Below are positions 1-5,975 of a DNA stretch of 6,078 bases, one piece after another. A model generated the notes under the pieces. The model had not been told where the DNA came from, did no database searches, and worked only from the letters and a program-made list of their open reading frames with translations. Source of the DNA: Collinsella aerofaciens (lineage in GTDB: Bacteria > Actinomycetota > Coriobacteriia > Coriobacteriales > Coriobacteriaceae); NCBI GenBank assembly GCA_030841765.1, contig JAUUSS010000124.1, positions 1 to 6,078 of the forward strand, written 5' to 3'. The position numbers were made by a program, and so were the translations under genes. Positions within the stretch are counted from its first letter, which is position 1. Each line of letters begins with the position of its first letter.

Positions 1-22
1 CGTAGGCTTGTTTCGTCGTCAT
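1..22 (-). CDS. 5' end of an unidentified gene running off the left edge
   Basis: Only seven codons are visible, reading MTTKQAY on the minus strand from an ATG at 22-20. An AGGGGA Shine-Dalgarno-like stretch lies at 32-27, four bases upstream, which is what supports this start. The gene has the same orientation as the exporter operon but is separated from it by a repeat cluster and an AT-richer stretch, so it is probably transcribed on its own. The product cannot be named from so few residues. The call rests on the ribosome-binding site and the open frame alone, and extension to the left is needed to confirm it. Confidence 0.4.
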
Positions 23-44
23 GCTATCCCCTATTGTTAGCCTC

Positions 45-72
45 ATACTACTTTCTGAGCGTAATAGTAAAC
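45..72 (-). promoter_or_regulatory. possible promoter for the left-edge gene
   Basis: On the minus strand a TAGTAT hexamer at 50-45 resembles a -10 box. It lies 22 bases before the ATG at 22, leaving room for a short leader with the ribosome-binding site. The upstream GTTTAC at 72-67, 16 bases before it, is a poor -35. The region 23-115 is AT-richer than its surroundings and holds no gene. This is a weak call based on one hexamer and position. Confidence 0.22.
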
Positions 73-211
73 CATGGCGAACTATTTTTGTGTGACGAGC
101 GCAACTTTTTCCAAACTAGTCACTGGGGACGTTCTTAAATGACTAGCCGCAAGGGACACCCTTTCGCCACCCGGCAGTTAGGGACGTTCCTTTCCTGCCG
201 GCAGATGGAGA

Positions 212-258
212 CAGTCCTTGCCGGCCCGGCCGGCGAGCCGGCGAATCGGCAAAGACTG
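212..258. repeat. long GC-rich hairpin in the repeat cluster
   Basis: Positions 212-223 (CAGTC, C, TTGCCG) pair with 247-258 (CGGCAA, A, GACTG) over 11 of 12 bases. The 23-base loop is made almost wholly of CCGG/GGCC blocks and can fold further. A perfect 10-bp palindrome, CTGCCGGCAG, lies just to the left at 195-204, and a small hairpin, AAGGG-ACA-CCCTT, at 151-163. No run of T follows any of these, so a classical intrinsic terminator is not shown, although such stems could mark the 3' boundary of the exporter transcript. Confidence 0.6.
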
Positions 259-274
259 CCCCCGATGACTAGGC

Positions 275-332
275 GGTCGTTTAAGACTGTCCCCAATGAC
301 CACTCTTGGTCGTTTAAGTCTGTCCCCAATGA
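275..332 (+). repeat. tandem direct repeat, two 25-bp copies, period 33
   Basis: Copies at 275-299 and 308-332 are identical at 24 of 25 positions. They start GGTCGTTTAAG and end CTGTCCCCAATGA, and differ only by A versus T at the 12th base. The spacer between them is itself palindromic: GACCA at 298-302 pairs with TGGTC at 307-311 across a CTCT loop, and the pairing extends outward to 295-314 with one G-T wobble. These are the two best-preserved units of the larger repeat cluster. Two copies with a palindromic junction fit a REP doublet, not a CRISPR array. Confidence 0.75.
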
Positions 333-343
333 GTACCCGATGG

Positions 344-1549
344 CTAGGCTCGGGCTTTGGCGTGGGTGAGGGCTAGGCCTACGGCGGCGATGGCGGCGGC
401 GAAGAGCACGGTGACGCCCAGGTCGCAGGCAATGTCGCCCAGCACGGTAGACGTCAGGTCCGAGGCGAGCGCCTTGCCGATCGCGTCGTTCACCCAATAC
501 GTCGGCACAAAATGCGCCACGGTCTGCACGGCCGAGCCCATGAGCGACAGCGGCATCCAGGCGCCGCCCAAAAACGTCATGAGCATGCCGAGCAGGTTAC
601 CCACACCGTTGAGCAGCTCCTCGCGCGCACCCAGGCTCGACAGCGTAAAGCCAACGGCCAGGGGCGTGCACGCCAGGGCAAACGTCGCCGCCAGCGCCAG
701 GCACACGCGGCCCACGCCGACCTCGGCAACCGCGCTGGCAAAGCCCACGACGCCCATCATGCTCGACACAAACCAGATGCAGACGGTGAGCACCGCGGCG
801 GCGGCAAACACGGCAAGCGAGCGCTGGCGCTCGGAGACCGGGCCGGCATCCATGCGGCGCACGCGCTCGGGCTCGTTCATACCCGAGAACACCAGCCCCA
901 CCGACACGATGACCGACGAGATGATCGCGTACGCGCCAAAGTTGAAGTACGACTCGAGCGTGGCGGCAGCAGTCGAATCGACCTTGACCTGCTCGATCTG
1001 GACCTCGGCACGCTTGGCGGCGGCGTGCTCGGCGGCCTTGGCGACGCTGCCGTTAGAGGCGGCGGGCTCAAGTGCCGCCGCAGCGCCCGCGAGCGAGATC
1101 CAGCGCGAGGCCTCGGCAGACGAAAGCGCAGCCGCCATGGTGCCGGCGCCGTAGGTCACATCGAGCTTGGGCAGAGACTCCCCCGAGCGGGCGGCTGCAA
1201 CGAGGTCGCCCTCAAACCCCCCTGGGATAAAGAACACGCAGTCGGCGCTACCCTTGGCGCTATTGCTCTTGGAGAGCGCATCCGCAAGATCGTACGTATC
1301 GTCGCCGATGCCCGTGACCAGCTCAAAACGCGAACCCAGATGCTTGGTAAGCGCACGCGAAAGGTCGCTGTCGTCGCGGTCGACCACGATCACGTTGGCA
1401 TCGTAGGGCTTGTACTCGGTGAGCTGCGACGAGTTCCAGCTCACCGATGCCGCGATGAATACGCCCATGAGCGAGATGAACACCGTATAGATAAGCAGGT
1501 AGAACGGGTGCGCCAGCGCCATGCGAAGCGCGGTCTTAAAGGTGCTCAT
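344..1549 (-). CDS. ABC-2 type exporter permease, second of the pair
   Basis: This 401-residue membrane protein is probably one half of the channel of the ATP-driven exporter encoded just upstream. One helix at about 16-36 is followed by an extracytoplasmic domain at about 37-200. A further five helices follow at roughly 204-222, 245-270, 281-303, 314-338 and 376-395. The soluble domain holds DCVFFIPGGF (103-112), matching the iPxgF pattern common in ABC2_membrane_3 proteins. The loop before the last helix has FVPTYWVNDAI (347-357), in the usual place of the conserved NP-type segment. The ATG at 1549 is chosen over an in-frame TTG at 1564 because AAGGAG lies at 1560-1555, five bases upstream. 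The start overlaps the end of the preceding permease gene by 14 bp, so translational coupling is likely. The substrate is unknown. Confidence 0.9.
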   Translation of the reverse strand: MSTFKTALRMALAHPFYLLIYTVFISLMGVFIAASVSWNSSQLTEYKPYDANVIVVDRDDSDLSRALTKHLGSRFELVTGIGDDTYDLADALSKSNSAKGSADCVFFIPGGFEGDLVAAARSGESLPKLDVTYGAGTMAAALSSAEASRWISLAGAAAALEPAASNGSVAKAAEHAAAKRAEVQIEQVKVDSTAAATLESYFNFGAYAIISSVIVSVGLVFSGMNEPERVRRMDAGPVSERQRSLAVFAAAAVLTVCIWFVSSMMGVVGFASAVAEVGVGRVCLALAATFALACTPLAVGFTLSSLGAREELLNGVGNLLGMLMTFLGGAWMPLSLMGSAVQTVAHFVPTYWVNDAIGKALASDLTSTVLGDIACDLGVTVLFAAAIAAVGLALTHAKARA

Positions 1550-2723
1550 AGCGGCTCCTTCCAAAGATCAGCGTGGCGGCGGCAACGAACAGCAGCGCCA
1601 TCAGGACGAGCGCGCCGGCGCGAACGGCGAAGGACCCCAGGTCTTCAAAGAAATACAGGCGATTGAACATGTCGCAGATGAGCTTGACGGGGTTGAACCA
1701 GCACTCGGCCGGGCAGGCGCGGGCGACGTCGTCGGCAAGCGCCATCGCCGGCTCGCCGTAGAGGCCGGCGAACAGGGCGCACGTGGTAGCAAAGCCCGTG
1801 AGGATGCCGGACTTGGACGCCTTGCCGCCCTTAACGGGAAGCGTGCCCACAAAGAGTCCCAGGCCCGTGGCGGCAAGCGCGGAAGCGGCGCCGCCCACCA
1901 GACACAGCCCCTCGCGCCCGCCAAAGTCGACGCCCACGACCAGGCGCACGTAGCCGATTGCGATCGCCATCGAGGCAAAGGAGACCAGCCACGAGCCGAT
2001 AAAGATACCGGCCAGCGACGCCGTCTTGGAAAGGCCGCCCACGCAGCGACGTGCGCCAAGGCCCGACAGATTGGGCTGCAGGTCGACGACGCTCAAGGCG
2101 GCAAACTCGGCAGACATCATCGCGACCAGGCCAAAAAGCGCGTAATAGTAGATGACCGTGCCGTCGGGCGTGGTGCGTGTCAGGTTTACGCGGCGGGTTC
2201 CGCCCTCGAGCGACAGGGCGCGCGCAACCGCCTCCGGGTCGGCGAGCGCCGCCGGGTTGTCCTGGGCAATCTGGGACATGAGCTCGGCATTTTGTGTATA
2301 CGAGCTTGCCACCGTCTCCAGGATGCTGCGATCGGTGAGCACCGATGATGCGCGCGAGCTGTCGTAGCTCGATAGCAGTGTGAGCTTGGGTACGCCTGCG
2401 TCGTCGACCGTATAGATGCCCGCAACCTCGCCGGCCTTGAGCGCGCGGTTTGCGTCGGCAGCGTCGTCGCATTCGTGGATCTCGAGCAGCTGGTCGTCGC
2501 CCTCCTTGGCAAGCGAGGTCGCCACATCTTTAAAGGTCGAAGCGTCCCAGGCTTCGTCGGCGACAACGGCAACCGGCACCGGGTCGACCTTGCCATCGGA
2601 ACTCAGGTTCGCAAACATAAACATGAACATCGTGGAAAGCGCAACGGGAAAGACCGCGCCCCAGACCCAGGTGCTCGGCCGACGCAACAGCATCTTGAGC
2701 GTGGTAATGATGGTGTTGAACAT
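1536..2723 (-). CDS. ABC-2 type exporter permease, first of the pair
   Basis: This 395-residue permease is organised like its partner. One N-terminal helix lies at about 17-36, a large extracytoplasmic domain at about 40-187, and five helices follow at roughly 189-210, 233-257, 272-293, 305-322 and 366-388. The segment 343-361 (FNPVKLICDMFNRLYFFED) before the last helix is the NP-containing stretch typical of ABC-2 permeases. The ATG at 2723 has AGGGGG upstream, overlapping the stop of the ATPase gene, and the two genes are 8 bp apart. The two permeases share layout but little obvious sequence, which suggests a heterodimeric channel with the shared ATPase. I assign it to the DrrB/ABC2_membrane_3 type by architecture. 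Drug, lipid or peptide substrates cannot be told apart from sequence. Confidence 0.9.
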   Translation of the reverse strand: MFNTIITTLKMLLRRPSTWVWGAVFPVALSTMFMFMFANLSSDGKVDPVPVAVVADEAWDASTFKDVATSLAKEGDDQLLEIHECDDAADANRALKAGEVAGIYTVDDAGVPKLTLLSSYDSSRASSVLTDRSILETVASSYTQNAELMSQIAQDNPAALADPEAVARALSLEGGTRRVNLTRTTPDGTVIYYYALFGLVAMMSAEFAALSVVDLQPNLSGLGARRCVGGLSKTASLAGIFIGSWLVSFASMAIAIGYVRLVVGVDFGGREGLCLVGGAASALAATGLGLFVGTLPVKGGKASKSGILTGFATTCALFAGLYGEPAMALADDVARACPAECWFNPVKLICDMFNRLYFFEDLGSFAVRAGALVLMALLFVAAATLIFGRSRYEHL

Positions 2724-2731
2724 GGCGCCCC

Positions 2732-3670
2732 CTAGTCGCGCAGCTCGCGGCCGGTGATCTCGAGGAACACGTCGTTGAGGGTCGGCGGCTCGGAATAGAT
2801 GCGGCCGAGCGGCACGTCATGCGAGTGCAGCGCATCGAGAATGTCCGTCAGGTTGTGCGGGCTCGCTTCGCACGAAAACGTGAGCTGTCCCGCCGTTGCC
2901 GAAAGGTCCAGAACGTGCGGCAGGCTTGCGACGGCACCGAGCGCCGCACTCGGAACCTCGCCGACCTCGATTACAATCTTCTCGCCCATCTGAATCATGC
3001 GCTTGAGCTCGTCGTTGGTGCCCTGCGCCAGCACGCGGCCGCCGTCCATGATCATGATGCGGCTGCAAATTTGCTCGACTTCCTCCATGTAATGGCTGGT
3101 ATACACCACTGTAGCGCCCTCGTCGCGCAGGCGGCAGATGCCCTCCAAGATGGCGTTGCGGCTCTGCGGGTCGACCGCCACCGTGGGCTCGTCAAAGAAG
3201 ATGAGCTCGGGCTTGTGCGCGATGCCGCAGGCGATGTTGAGGCGACGCGCCAGGCCGCCCGAGAGCTTACCAGGGCGGAACTTAGCAAAGTCGCCCAGCC
3301 CGACGAAGTCGATCGCCTCGTCCACGAGCGCCCGACGGTGCTTGCGGTCGTTAACGTAAAGGCTGCAGAAATAGTCGATGTTCTCGCGCACGGTGAGCTC
3401 GTCAAACACCGCCACCTGCTGCGGCACCACGCCGATGCGACGCTTGAGGTCGTAGCGCGTGGGCGTCATGGGTTCACCGAACAGCTCGATGGTGCCTTTG
3501 TCGTAGGCGAGCAGCTGTAGAATGCAGTTGATGGACGTGGTCTTGCCCGAGCCGTTGGGGCCCAGCAGGCCAAAGATCTCGCCGGGGGCGATGCTCAGAT
3601 TAAAGTGGTCGAGCGCGATAAGATCGTCGTAGCGCTTGACGAGATTTTCGACGTGGACGATGTCTGTCAT
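2732..3670 (-). CDS. ABC exporter ATP-binding protein (DrrA/CcmA-like)
   Basis: This 312-residue cytoplasmic ATPase should power the two permeases downstream. Walker A is GPNGSGKTT at 37-45, the Q-loop Gln is at 84 or 85 (VVPQQ), the signature is LSGGL at 136-140, Walker B is LIFFDEP at 156-162, and the switch His is 193 (TSHYMEEVEQ). The C-terminal part, about 230-312, is the extension common in drug- and lipid-export ATPases. It ends PPTLNDVFLEITGRELRD, a strong family mark. Two small departures are visible: Leu in place of Gln or Met at the last signature position, and AVDP in place of GVDP/GLDP in the D-loop. The ATG at 3670 is preferred over upstream in-frame starts because AGAAGGG precedes it by seven bases and the protein then begins directly with the nucleotide-binding fold. 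It is the first gene of the operon. Confidence 0.95.
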   Translation of the reverse strand: MTDIVHVENLVKRYDDLIALDHFNLSIAPGEIFGLLGPNGSGKTTSINCILQLLAYDKGTIELFGEPMTPTRYDLKRRIGVVPQQVAVFDELTVRENIDYFCSLYVNDRKHRRALVDEAIDFVGLGDFAKFRPGKLSGGLARRLNIACGIAHKPELIFFDEPTVAVDPQSRNAILEGICRLRDEGATVVYTSHYMEEVEQICSRIMIMDGGRVLAQGTNDELKRMIQMGEKIVIEVGEVPSAALGAVASLPHVLDLSATAGQLTFSCEASPHNLTDILDALHSHDVPLGRIYSEPPTLNDVFLEITGRELRD

Positions 3671-3868
3671 GAGGCGGCCCTTCTGTTGATTGCGGCCCGG
3701 TACGATTGCATCATCGCAGGAACCGCCGGCGCGCACCAGTGAGCTTTGTCACGAGTGCGGGGTCTTGGTCGTGCGGCCTGCCGACGCCCCCGCTTTGCCG
3801 CGCGGGAGGAATGTCACGGTTGCGCAGGCGGCCCCTCCACCATGCGCGGCTTCGCGTACAATACCCGT
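3671..3868. promoter_or_regulatory. divergent intergenic region with exporter and kinase promoters
   Basis: These 198 bp separate the start of the exporter operon from the start of the sensor operon, so both transcripts must begin here or nearby. On the exporter side, a TGC-GATGAT string at 3718-3710 could be an extended -10, with no good -35. It would give a leader of about 33 bases containing the ribosome-binding site. A central dyad at 3732-3759 covers the place where that -35 would be. On the sensor side, TACAAT sits at 3857-3862. No ORF with a sensible start occupies the interval. The promoter positions are inferred from hexamers only. Confidence 0.5.
3732..3759. promoter_or_regulatory. 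imperfect dyad, candidate operator
   Basis: The arms read CGCAC-2-GTGA on the left and TCAC-2-GTGCG on the right, around a six-base centre, with exact two-fold symmetry about 3745/3746. Nine of the eleven positions in each arm pair. The inner GTGA-N6-TCAC resembles the half-site geometry of CRP/FNR-type sites, but a LuxR-type response regulator dimer can also use dyads of this sort. It lies 62 bp upstream of the exporter ATG and 110 bp upstream of the kinase ATG. It overlaps the expected -35 of the exporter promoter, so it could be an activator site. The regulator encoded nearby is the obvious but unproven ligand. Confidence 0.5.
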
Positions 3869-3871
3869 ATG
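3857..3871 (+). promoter_or_regulatory. -10 box placed for a leaderless kinase transcript
   Basis: TACAAT at 3857-3862 is a five-of-six match to the -10 consensus, and the kinase ATG begins at 3869, seven bases after its last base. That is where transcription would normally start, and no Shine-Dalgarno sequence is present before this ATG. Together these suggest a leaderless mRNA, common in actinobacteria. There is no recognisable -35 at the right distance (CCTCCA at 3834-3839), so the promoter may be weak or need an activator. Confidence 0.45.
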
Positions 3872-5014
3872 AACAGGCTTTTCGACAAATCGATCGTGCT
3901 GGCGTGCTGTATTGCGGCCGCCATGGGTCTTGCTGTGGACGCTCGCCTGGTCGCGGCGTTTTGCCTTGGCGTTATTGCCACCTCGCTGGCCGAGGTCGCA
4001 CAGGGAAACCGCGCCCGCCGTGCGAGCGAGACCGCGAGCTACGTTTACATCATCGCGGCAGTTTTCGTACCGCCGTTTGTGCCGCTTGCGCCTCTCGCCT
4101 TCTATGACATCGCGCGGCGCGTGCGCCGTGAGCACGCCTGGGTCGCGCTGGGCATTGGCTCCGTCTTTGCCTTTGCGCTCATCGCGGACCTTCGCACCGA
4201 CGCGCTTACCGCCCGAACGCTCCTGCTGACCGCCATCCTTTCGGTTGCCGCCACCTTGCTATCGCTACGCACCGCCCAGTTGGAACGCGAGCAGCAGCGC
4301 ATGCGCCGTACCCGCGACGAACTGCAGGAACGAGCCCTCGCACTCGAGGCGCGCAACCGCGATCTTGCCGACCGCCAGGACTACGAAGTCGAACTCGCGA
4401 CACTCGCCGAACGCGCCCGCATCGCGCGCGAGATCCACGATAACGTCGGCCACCAGCTCACGCGCGCCTCGCTGCAGACCGAGGCCCTGCGCGTCGTGCA
4501 CGCCGACGAGCCCAGGGTTGCCGCCGATTTCGCCGACGTCAAACGCACGGTTGACGAGGCGCTCCAGCTTGTGCGCACCAGCGTCCACGCGCTCAACGAC
4601 AACGCCGTCGACCTTTCCGTGCAGCTCGAACGCATTGTCGAAGGCGCGCGCTCGGACGGCGGTCCGCAGATTGAGCTTGAAGTTATGGCCGAGCATGCAC
4701 CAGCAAACGTCGCCAACTGCTTTGCGGCGGTCCTGCGCGAGGCGCTCTCCAACACCATGCGCCATGCTTGCGCCCAGACCGTCACTGTACGATGTATGGA
4801 GCATCCGTCGTTTTACCAGCTCATCGTTGCCGACGATGGCGCGGGCGGGGTCCAAGCAAGCAGCCGCGGCGCCGCGGAGGGCATGGGGCTCGCCTCCATG
4901 CGCGAGCGTATCGAGGCGCTTGGCGGCACCTTCACCGCCGGCCCGCGCGCCGGCGCCGGCGGCTGGCGTGTGTTTGCCACCGTTCCCAAACAGCAAGGAG
5001 ATGAGGACCGATGA
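3869..5014 (+). CDS. membrane sensor histidine kinase, HisKA_3 / NarL-partner type
   Basis: The 381-residue protein autophosphorylates on His and passes the phosphate to the response regulator encoded next to it. The N-terminal third holds hydrophobic segments at about 7-23, 26-44, 57-79, 90-107 and 114-133 with only short loops, so no sizeable external sensor domain exists. Segment 57-79 is proline-rich and flanked on both sides by Arg-rich loops, so it may be a re-entrant hairpin. A charged, probably coiled-coil linker spans about 134-172. The HisKA_3 box is ERARIAREIHDNVGH, with His190 as phosphoacceptor. The ATPase domain shows the N box (REALSNTMRHA, Asn295), a G1 box (DDGAG, 322-326) and a G2 box (GMGLASMRERIEALGG, from 338). 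The ATG at 3869 is chosen because the first membrane segment follows directly and a -10 box fits a leaderless start. Upstream in-frame starts give an Arg/Cys-rich, non-signal-like extension. It overlaps the regulator gene by ATGA. Confidence 0.92.
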   Translation: MNRLFDKSIVLACCIAAAMGLAVDARLVAAFCLGVIATSLAEVAQGNRARRASETASYVYIIAAVFVPPFVPLAPLAFYDIARRVRREHAWVALGIGSVFAFALIADLRTDALTARTLLLTAILSVAATLLSLRTAQLEREQQRMRRTRDELQERALALEARNRDLADRQDYEVELATLAERARIAREIHDNVGHQLTRASLQTEALRVVHADEPRVAADFADVKRTVDEALQLVRTSVHALNDNAVDLSVQLERIVEGARSDGGPQIELEVMAEHAPANVANCFAAVLREALSNTMRHACAQTVTVRCMEHPSFYQLIVADDGAGGVQASSRGAAEGMGLASMRERIEALGGTFTAGPRAGAGGWRVFATVPKQQGDEDR

Positions 5015-5640
5015 GGCTCATCGTTGTCGACGACGACCGTTTAGTGGTCGATTCGCTCAAGATTATCCTGGGCGCCCAGCCGCAGATCGAAGTGGTGGGC
5101 ACCGGTGCCAACGGCAACGACGCGGTGGCGCTCTACGCCGAGCACACACCCGATATCGCGCTGCTCGACATCCAGATGCCGGAGCGCGACGGCCTTTCGG
5201 CGGCACGCGAGATCCTTGAGCACAACCCTGCGGCGCGGGTGGTGTTTCTGACGACATTCTCGGATGACGAGTACATTGTGTCGGCGCTCAAACTGGGTGC
5301 CCGCGGCTACTTGATCAAAACCGATGTCGCCGCCATTCCGCCGGCGTTGGCGCAGGTCATGGACGGTAAACGCGTGCTCGAGGGTAAGGCGATCGAGGAT
5401 ATCAACTTTGATGGGGCGGGTGTCGAGGCCGGCACGACCAACCGACCCGCGGCCTTTGTCAGTCTGACCGACCGCGAGTTCGAAGTCGCCGAGCTCATCG
5501 CCCGCGGCCTCGACAACAAGGAGATTGCCGCCACCGCCTATATGGGCGAAGGCACCGTGCGCAACCACATCAGCTCGATCCTGGCCAAAATGGGCCTGCG
5601 CAACCGTACGCAAATCGCCATTGCCTACCTGCGAGGGTAA
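5011..5640 (+). CDS. response regulator, NarL/LuxR family
   Basis: This 209-residue DNA-binding regulator is the partner of the kinase just upstream, with start and stop overlapping as ATGA. The receiver domain spans about 1-118, with acidic residues Asp7-Asp9, phosphoacceptor Asp53 in LLDIQMP, switch Thr81/Thr82 and conserved Lys103 in LIKTD. After a linker of about 30 residues the LuxR-type helix-turn-helix occupies 150-209, starting SLTDREFEVAELIARGLDNK and with the recognition-helix region EGTVRNHISSILAKMG at 180-195. All key receiver residues are present, so phosphorylation control is expected. AAGGAG lies at 4995-5000, ten bases upstream, with GAGG at 5003-5006 closer. Targets are unknown. 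The divergent exporter promoter and its own operon are the natural candidates. Confidence 0.95.
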   Translation: MRLIVVDDDRLVVDSLKIILGAQPQIEVVGTGANGNDAVALYAEHTPDIALLDIQMPERDGLSAAREILEHNPAARVVFLTTFSDDEYIVSALKLGARGYLIKTDVAAIPPALAQVMDGKRVLEGKAIEDINFDGAGVEAGTTNRPAAFVSLTDREFEVAELIARGLDNKEIAATAYMGEGTVRNHISSILAKMGLRNRTQIAIAYLRG

Positions 5641-5701
5641 TTACCCAACGGCTAACCGCTCCGGCAGAGCAAAATAGCTGTTATCGATTTAATGCCATTT
5701 C

Positions 5702-5853
5702 AAAACTATGCCGGTTTACGGGGCTAAACTCAGAACCCCCATCCATACCCGTGTTTTCCGCAAAATGACGGCTCGTCTACCTGCGGTTTTATTTTCACGA
5801 ATATCGGCATGGTTGGGGACTCGTGACTCAGCCCCGTAATCTGGCATAGTTTT
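5702..5853. repeat. 152-bp nested inverted repeat (MITE-like or structured RNA)
   Basis: The outer arms 5702-5725 and 5830-5853 pair at 22 of 24 positions: AAAACTATGCC with GGCATAGTTTT (11 bp), then TACGGGGCT with AGCCCCGTA (9 bp), joined by a partly paired 4-base step. Pairing resumes further in: CCCCA with TGGGG (5737-5741/5814-5818), CCAT with ATGG (5743-5746/5809-5812), CGTG with CACG (5750-5753/5796-5799), CCGC with GCGG (5758-5761/5783-5786), and a terminal GACG-GCT-CGTC hairpin (5767-5777). The whole element is therefore one long interrupted stem. It begins 61 bp after the regulator stop. It could be a non-autonomous mobile element, a transcript-end structure or a structured RNA. The sequence does not decide among these. 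Confidence 0.7.
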
Positions 5854-5975
5854 GTTCGGGCGGCCACGTCAAGTGTCTCCGCAAGCCTCGCGGGACCAAA
5901 ATGATCCGTTTTCCTCCGTCCCCAAGGGATCAGCCGGAACCGCTCGCCACGAAATCGGCCCATCTACTACGTTTG

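Larger units (their letters stand above)
115..333. repeat. REP/BIME-like cluster of short inverted and direct repeats
   Basis: An 18-bp unit close to AAGACTGTCCCCAATGAC recurs here in both orientations. Plus-oriented copies lie at 252-269 (16/18 identical to the 283-300 copy), 283-300 and 316-333. Minus-oriented copies lie at 119-136 (15/18), 175-192 and 205-219 (more degenerate), and perhaps 149-163. The minus copies are all on the left and the plus copies all on the right, so the block is roughly palindromic. CTAGTCA at 116-122 is matched by TGACTAG at both 140-146 and 266-272. The cluster ends 11 bp before the stop codon of the last exporter gene, the usual place for REP elements, which often bound transcripts or protect mRNA 3' ends. 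The link to REP/RAYT elements is by resemblance only, and no transposase is in the window. Confidence 0.7.

Noticed and set aside
275..332. Possible CRISPR fragment
   Set aside because: There are only two near-identical copies with an 8-bp spacer, plus inverted relatives next to them and no cas genes. REP-type repeats explain it.
135..497. 120-residue minus-strand ORF across the repeat cluster and the end of the second permease
   Set aside because: Its C-terminal half translates the short repeats (SLGT-LND recurring) and its N-terminal half lies in another frame of the permease gene. It has no supported start.
512..1666. Long plus-strand ORF antisense to the permeases (also 1521-2348 and 2819-3520)
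   Set aside because: They are Arg/His/Gly/Ala-rich with no domains, as expected for frames opposite GC-rich genes. The minus-strand proteins carry clear family motifs.
3700..3726. CGAT-N6-ATCG and outer GGT/ACC symmetry near the exporter start
   Set aside because: The arms are short and poorly extended, and it overlaps the candidate -10. It is weaker than the 3732-3759 dyad and not distinguishable from chance.
3805..3813. GGAGGA directly followed by ATG upstream of the kinase
   Set aside because: The ATG touches the purine stretch with no spacing and is not in the kinase frame. The resulting peptide is a shadow of the kinase.
3746..3868. Upstream in-frame starts that would lengthen the kinase by 41 or 9 residues
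   Set aside because: There is no ribosome-binding site, the extension is Arg/Cys-rich with no family precedent, and it would run through the likely promoter and operator.
4245..5219. 324-residue plus-strand ORF overlapping the kinase and regulator
   Set aside because: It is an Arg/Pro/Ser-rich low-complexity shadow frame, while the overlapping frames have full kinase and receiver motifs.
5641..5680. Intrinsic terminator right after the regulator
   Set aside because: Only tiny stems such as CGG-CTAA-CCG are present, and none is followed by a T-run.
5730..5963. 77-residue minus-strand ORF in the right intergenic region
   Set aside because: It has no Shine-Dalgarno before its ATG, and about 40% of it translates the arms and loop of the inverted repeat. 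Pairing between arms explains the sequence better than coding. A search for conserved protein homologues with synonymous bias would reopen it.
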